Below, piece by piece: positions 15,342 through 16,696 of a stretch of 16,696 nt of DNA. The notes beneath the pieces are model-generated. The model saw nothing but the letters and a program-made list of their open reading frames with translations, ran no database searches and was not told the DNA's origin. The stretch is taken from assembly GCA_027037705.1 (NCBI GenBank), contig JALVYZ010000011.1, positions 1 through 16,696 of the forward strand. The letters are read 5' to 3'. The number at the start of each line of letters is the position of its first letter. The stretch's first letter is position 1. The position numbers were made by a program, and so were the translations under genes. The DNA comes from a bacterium (GTDB lineage Bacteria > DYJV01 > JALVYZ01).

Positions 15342-16045
15342 ATTTATATTTTTTTGTTAATCTTTTAATCTTATTAAATTTTTTTGTTACAATTATTTTT
15401 ATAATATTGTCTTTAAAATTTCCTGAATGCTATATTTTTAAATTGTTAAAATATTCATTTGAAGCATCTTTAGTGGGAGCAATTGCTGATTCTTATGCAG
15501 TTTTTGGACTTTTTTATAAACTTGGTCCTCATACAGAAGTTCTTTTAAGAAATAAAAAAAAGATAATAGAAAAAGTTAAAATTTTTGTTGGAGAGTTTTT
15601 GTTCAAAAAAGAGTTTCTTGATAAAGAATTAGATCAAATAGAGATAAATGTGCTACAAAATATAGACAATGCTTTTTTAAAAGAAAAAATAGAAAAAATA
15701 ATATTGAAAAATGTTGAAAAATATAAATTACCACAAAAAATTTTGAAATTGATAATTTATGAAATTTCTGAAAAGATTATTGAGTTAATTACAAAAAATA
15801 AAATTATCTCAAAAAAATTAAATGATAAGAGTAAATATTTAATAAAAAAAATTATATTAGAAAATCATAATGTAATACTTGATTTAATTGAAAAAAGATT
15901 AACTGCGATAAATGATAAAGAATTTGTTGAAATAATAAAATCTTCAAGCTGGAATGAGTTGCAATGGATTAGATTAAATGGGACTATTTTAGGATTTATA
16001 ATTGGAGTTTTAATTGGTATTTTGAATGTATATCTAAACATTTAA
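15338..16045 (+). CDS. DUF445 family membrane protein
   Basis: A 235-aa protein of unknown function. An N-terminal membrane helix (about 4-27) is followed by a second hydrophobic stretch with the DUF445 signature EASLVGAIADSYAVFGLF (42-59) and the HT element in GPHTEVLLRNKKKI (63-76). The middle (about 75-200) is charged and probably helical. The C-terminus holds another membrane helix (about 214-233) after WNELQWIRLNGTI. This hairpin-like topology with a large soluble middle is typical of the family; the protein is shorter than YheB-type members. The ATG overlaps the cobM stop as ATGA, so the two are translationally coupled. No function should be assigned beyond an inner-membrane location. 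Confidence 0.8.
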   Translation: MNLYFFVNLLILLNFFVTIIFIILSLKFPECYIFKLLKYSFEASLVGAIADSYAVFGLFYKLGPHTEVLLRNKKKIIEKVKIFVGEFLFKKEFLDKELDQIEINVLQNIDNAFLKEKIEKIILKNVEKYKLPQKILKLIIYEISEKIIELITKNKIISKKLNDKSKYLIKKIILENHNVILDLIEKRLTAINDKEFVEIIKSSSWNELQWIRLNGTILGFIIGVLIGILNVYLNI

Positions 16046-16058
16046 ATAGGAGAAAATT

Positions 16059-16696
16059 ATGATATCATCAAGGATAAGACAGTTAGTTCCATTTTATGCT
16101 ATGGAAATATTAGAAAAAGCAATTGAGCTTGAGAGGGCAGGAAAAAATATAATACATTTAGAAATAGGAGAGCCTGATTTTGATACACCTGAGGTAATTA
16201 AAAATAGTGCTAAATTAGAGTTAGATTATGGTAATACAAATTATACACATAGTTTGGGATTTTATGAATTACGAGAAGAGATTTCAAAATTTTATTATAA
16301 TAGGTATAATGTAAAAATCTCTCCTGAAAGAATATTAGTAACAAATGGCACTTCTCCAGGATTATTCCTTGCTTTTTCAGCTATATTGGAAGCAGGAGAT
16401 AATGTTATTTTGACCAACCCTTGCTATCCTTGCTACTCAAATATTATTAAATTTCTTGGAGGGAAAATACAATATATAAATATTAATGAGGAAGACAATT
16501 TCCAGATTAATATAGAAGAAGTAAAGAGACATATTAATAAATCAAAAGCAATACTTATAAACTCTCCTTCAAATCCAACTGGAACTTTGCTAACAAAAGA
16601 AGTCTTGAAAGAACTTGCTGAACTTAGAATTATGATTATTTCTGATGAAATTTATCACGGTCTTGTATTTGAAGGGAAAGAGCATTCAATCTTAGA
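16059..16696 (+). CDS. class I/II pyridoxal phosphate aminotransferase, N-terminal part (cut by window edge)
   Basis: The first 212 codons of a fold-type I aminotransferase continue past the right edge. Visible landmarks are the substrate-specificity loop LEIGEPDFDTP (34-44), YTHSLGFYELREEI (62-75), VTNGTSPGL for PLP phosphate contact (94-102), NPCYPCYSN (120-128), the NSPSNPTGT asparagine motif (168-176) and SDEIYHGLVF (195-204) with the PLP-contacting Asp and Tyr. The Schiff-base lysine would lie beyond the window. It resembles aspartate/aromatic-type aminotransferases of anaerobes and thermophiles; it does not look like the CobD decarboxylase of cobalamin synthesis. The donor is unknown. 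AGGAGA at 16048-16053 sits five bases before the ATG, and only 13 bases separate it from the DUF445 gene, so it is probably the fourth gene of this operon. Confidence 0.9.
   Translation, partial: MISSRIRQLVPFYAMEILEKAIELERAGKNIIHLEIGEPDFDTPEVIKNSAKLELDYGNTNYTHSLGFYELREEISKFYYNRYNVKISPERILVTNGTSPGLFLAFSAILEAGDNVILTNPCYPCYSNIIKFLGGKIQYININEEDNFQINIEEVKRHINKSKAILINSPSNPTGTLLTKEVLKELAELRIMIISDEIYHGLVFEGKEHSIL

Noticed and set aside
1-16696. Novel defence, mobile or toxin-antitoxin system
   Set aside because: Every stretch over 300 bases is occupied by a recognisable core gene; there are no direct-repeat arrays, transposase, integrase or small paired genes, and composition looks uniform.

Overview
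The window is chromosomal DNA from a very AT-rich bacterium (roughly a quarter to 30% G+C by eye, not computed). It is densely coding on both strands and holds mostly housekeeping genes. Lipoprotein N-acyltransferase (Lnt), an MlaE-type lipid permease and a WaaE/KdtX-like glycosyltransferase point to a diderm with an LPS-type outer membrane. A class I hybrid cluster protein points to an anaerobic or microaerophilic lifestyle. TGA is a stop codon, and ATG, GTG and TTG all serve as starts. The gene set and extreme compaction fit lineages such as Deferribacterota, Thermodesulfobacteriota or Aquificota, but the sequence alone does not settle this. I see no rRNA, tRNA, CRISPR array, insertion sequence, prophage or integration site.

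Layout. (1) 1-2286, minus strand: a DHH-family phosphoesterase, alanine racemase (alr) and the first 75 codons of an mlaE-like permease. The three genes overlap and look like one operon. (2) 2287-2458: a 172-bp divergent spacer with a CRP/FNR-type palindrome, then hcp (plus), which ends in a rho-independent terminator lying inside the 3' end of a convergent MFS transporter gene. (3) 5266-5329: a 64-bp divergent spacer, then a CDP-alcohol phosphatidyltransferase (plus) that meets lnt tail to tail over a shared TTAA. (4) 13709 down to 5914, minus strand: phoH - pgpH (7TM-HD) - ybeY - dut - mscS-like channel - NtrC-type regulator - lnt. Almost every junction overlaps. A near-consensus promoter precedes phoH, and a second candidate promoter lies just before the NtrC-type gene. 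(5) 13826 to the right edge, plus strand: glycosyltransferase - cobM/cbiF - DUF445 membrane protein - a class I aminotransferase cut by the window end.

How the genes fit together. PhoH and YbeY belong to RNA maintenance. PgpH-type 7TM-HD proteins hydrolyse c-di-AMP to pApA, and the DHH protein is of the NrnA type that can finish pApA to AMP, so both degradation steps may be encoded here. A mechanosensitive channel in the PgpH operon fits a link to osmotic control. Alr, MlaE, Lnt, the phosphatidyltransferase and the glycosyltransferase all serve envelope building.

I found no clear novel multi-gene system. The points most worth a second look are the FNR-like site before hcp, several predicted promoters whose start site would fall on or beside the ATG (leaderless mRNA), an Asp in place of the third metal-binding His in YbeY, and an Lnt that lacks the usual last membrane helix.
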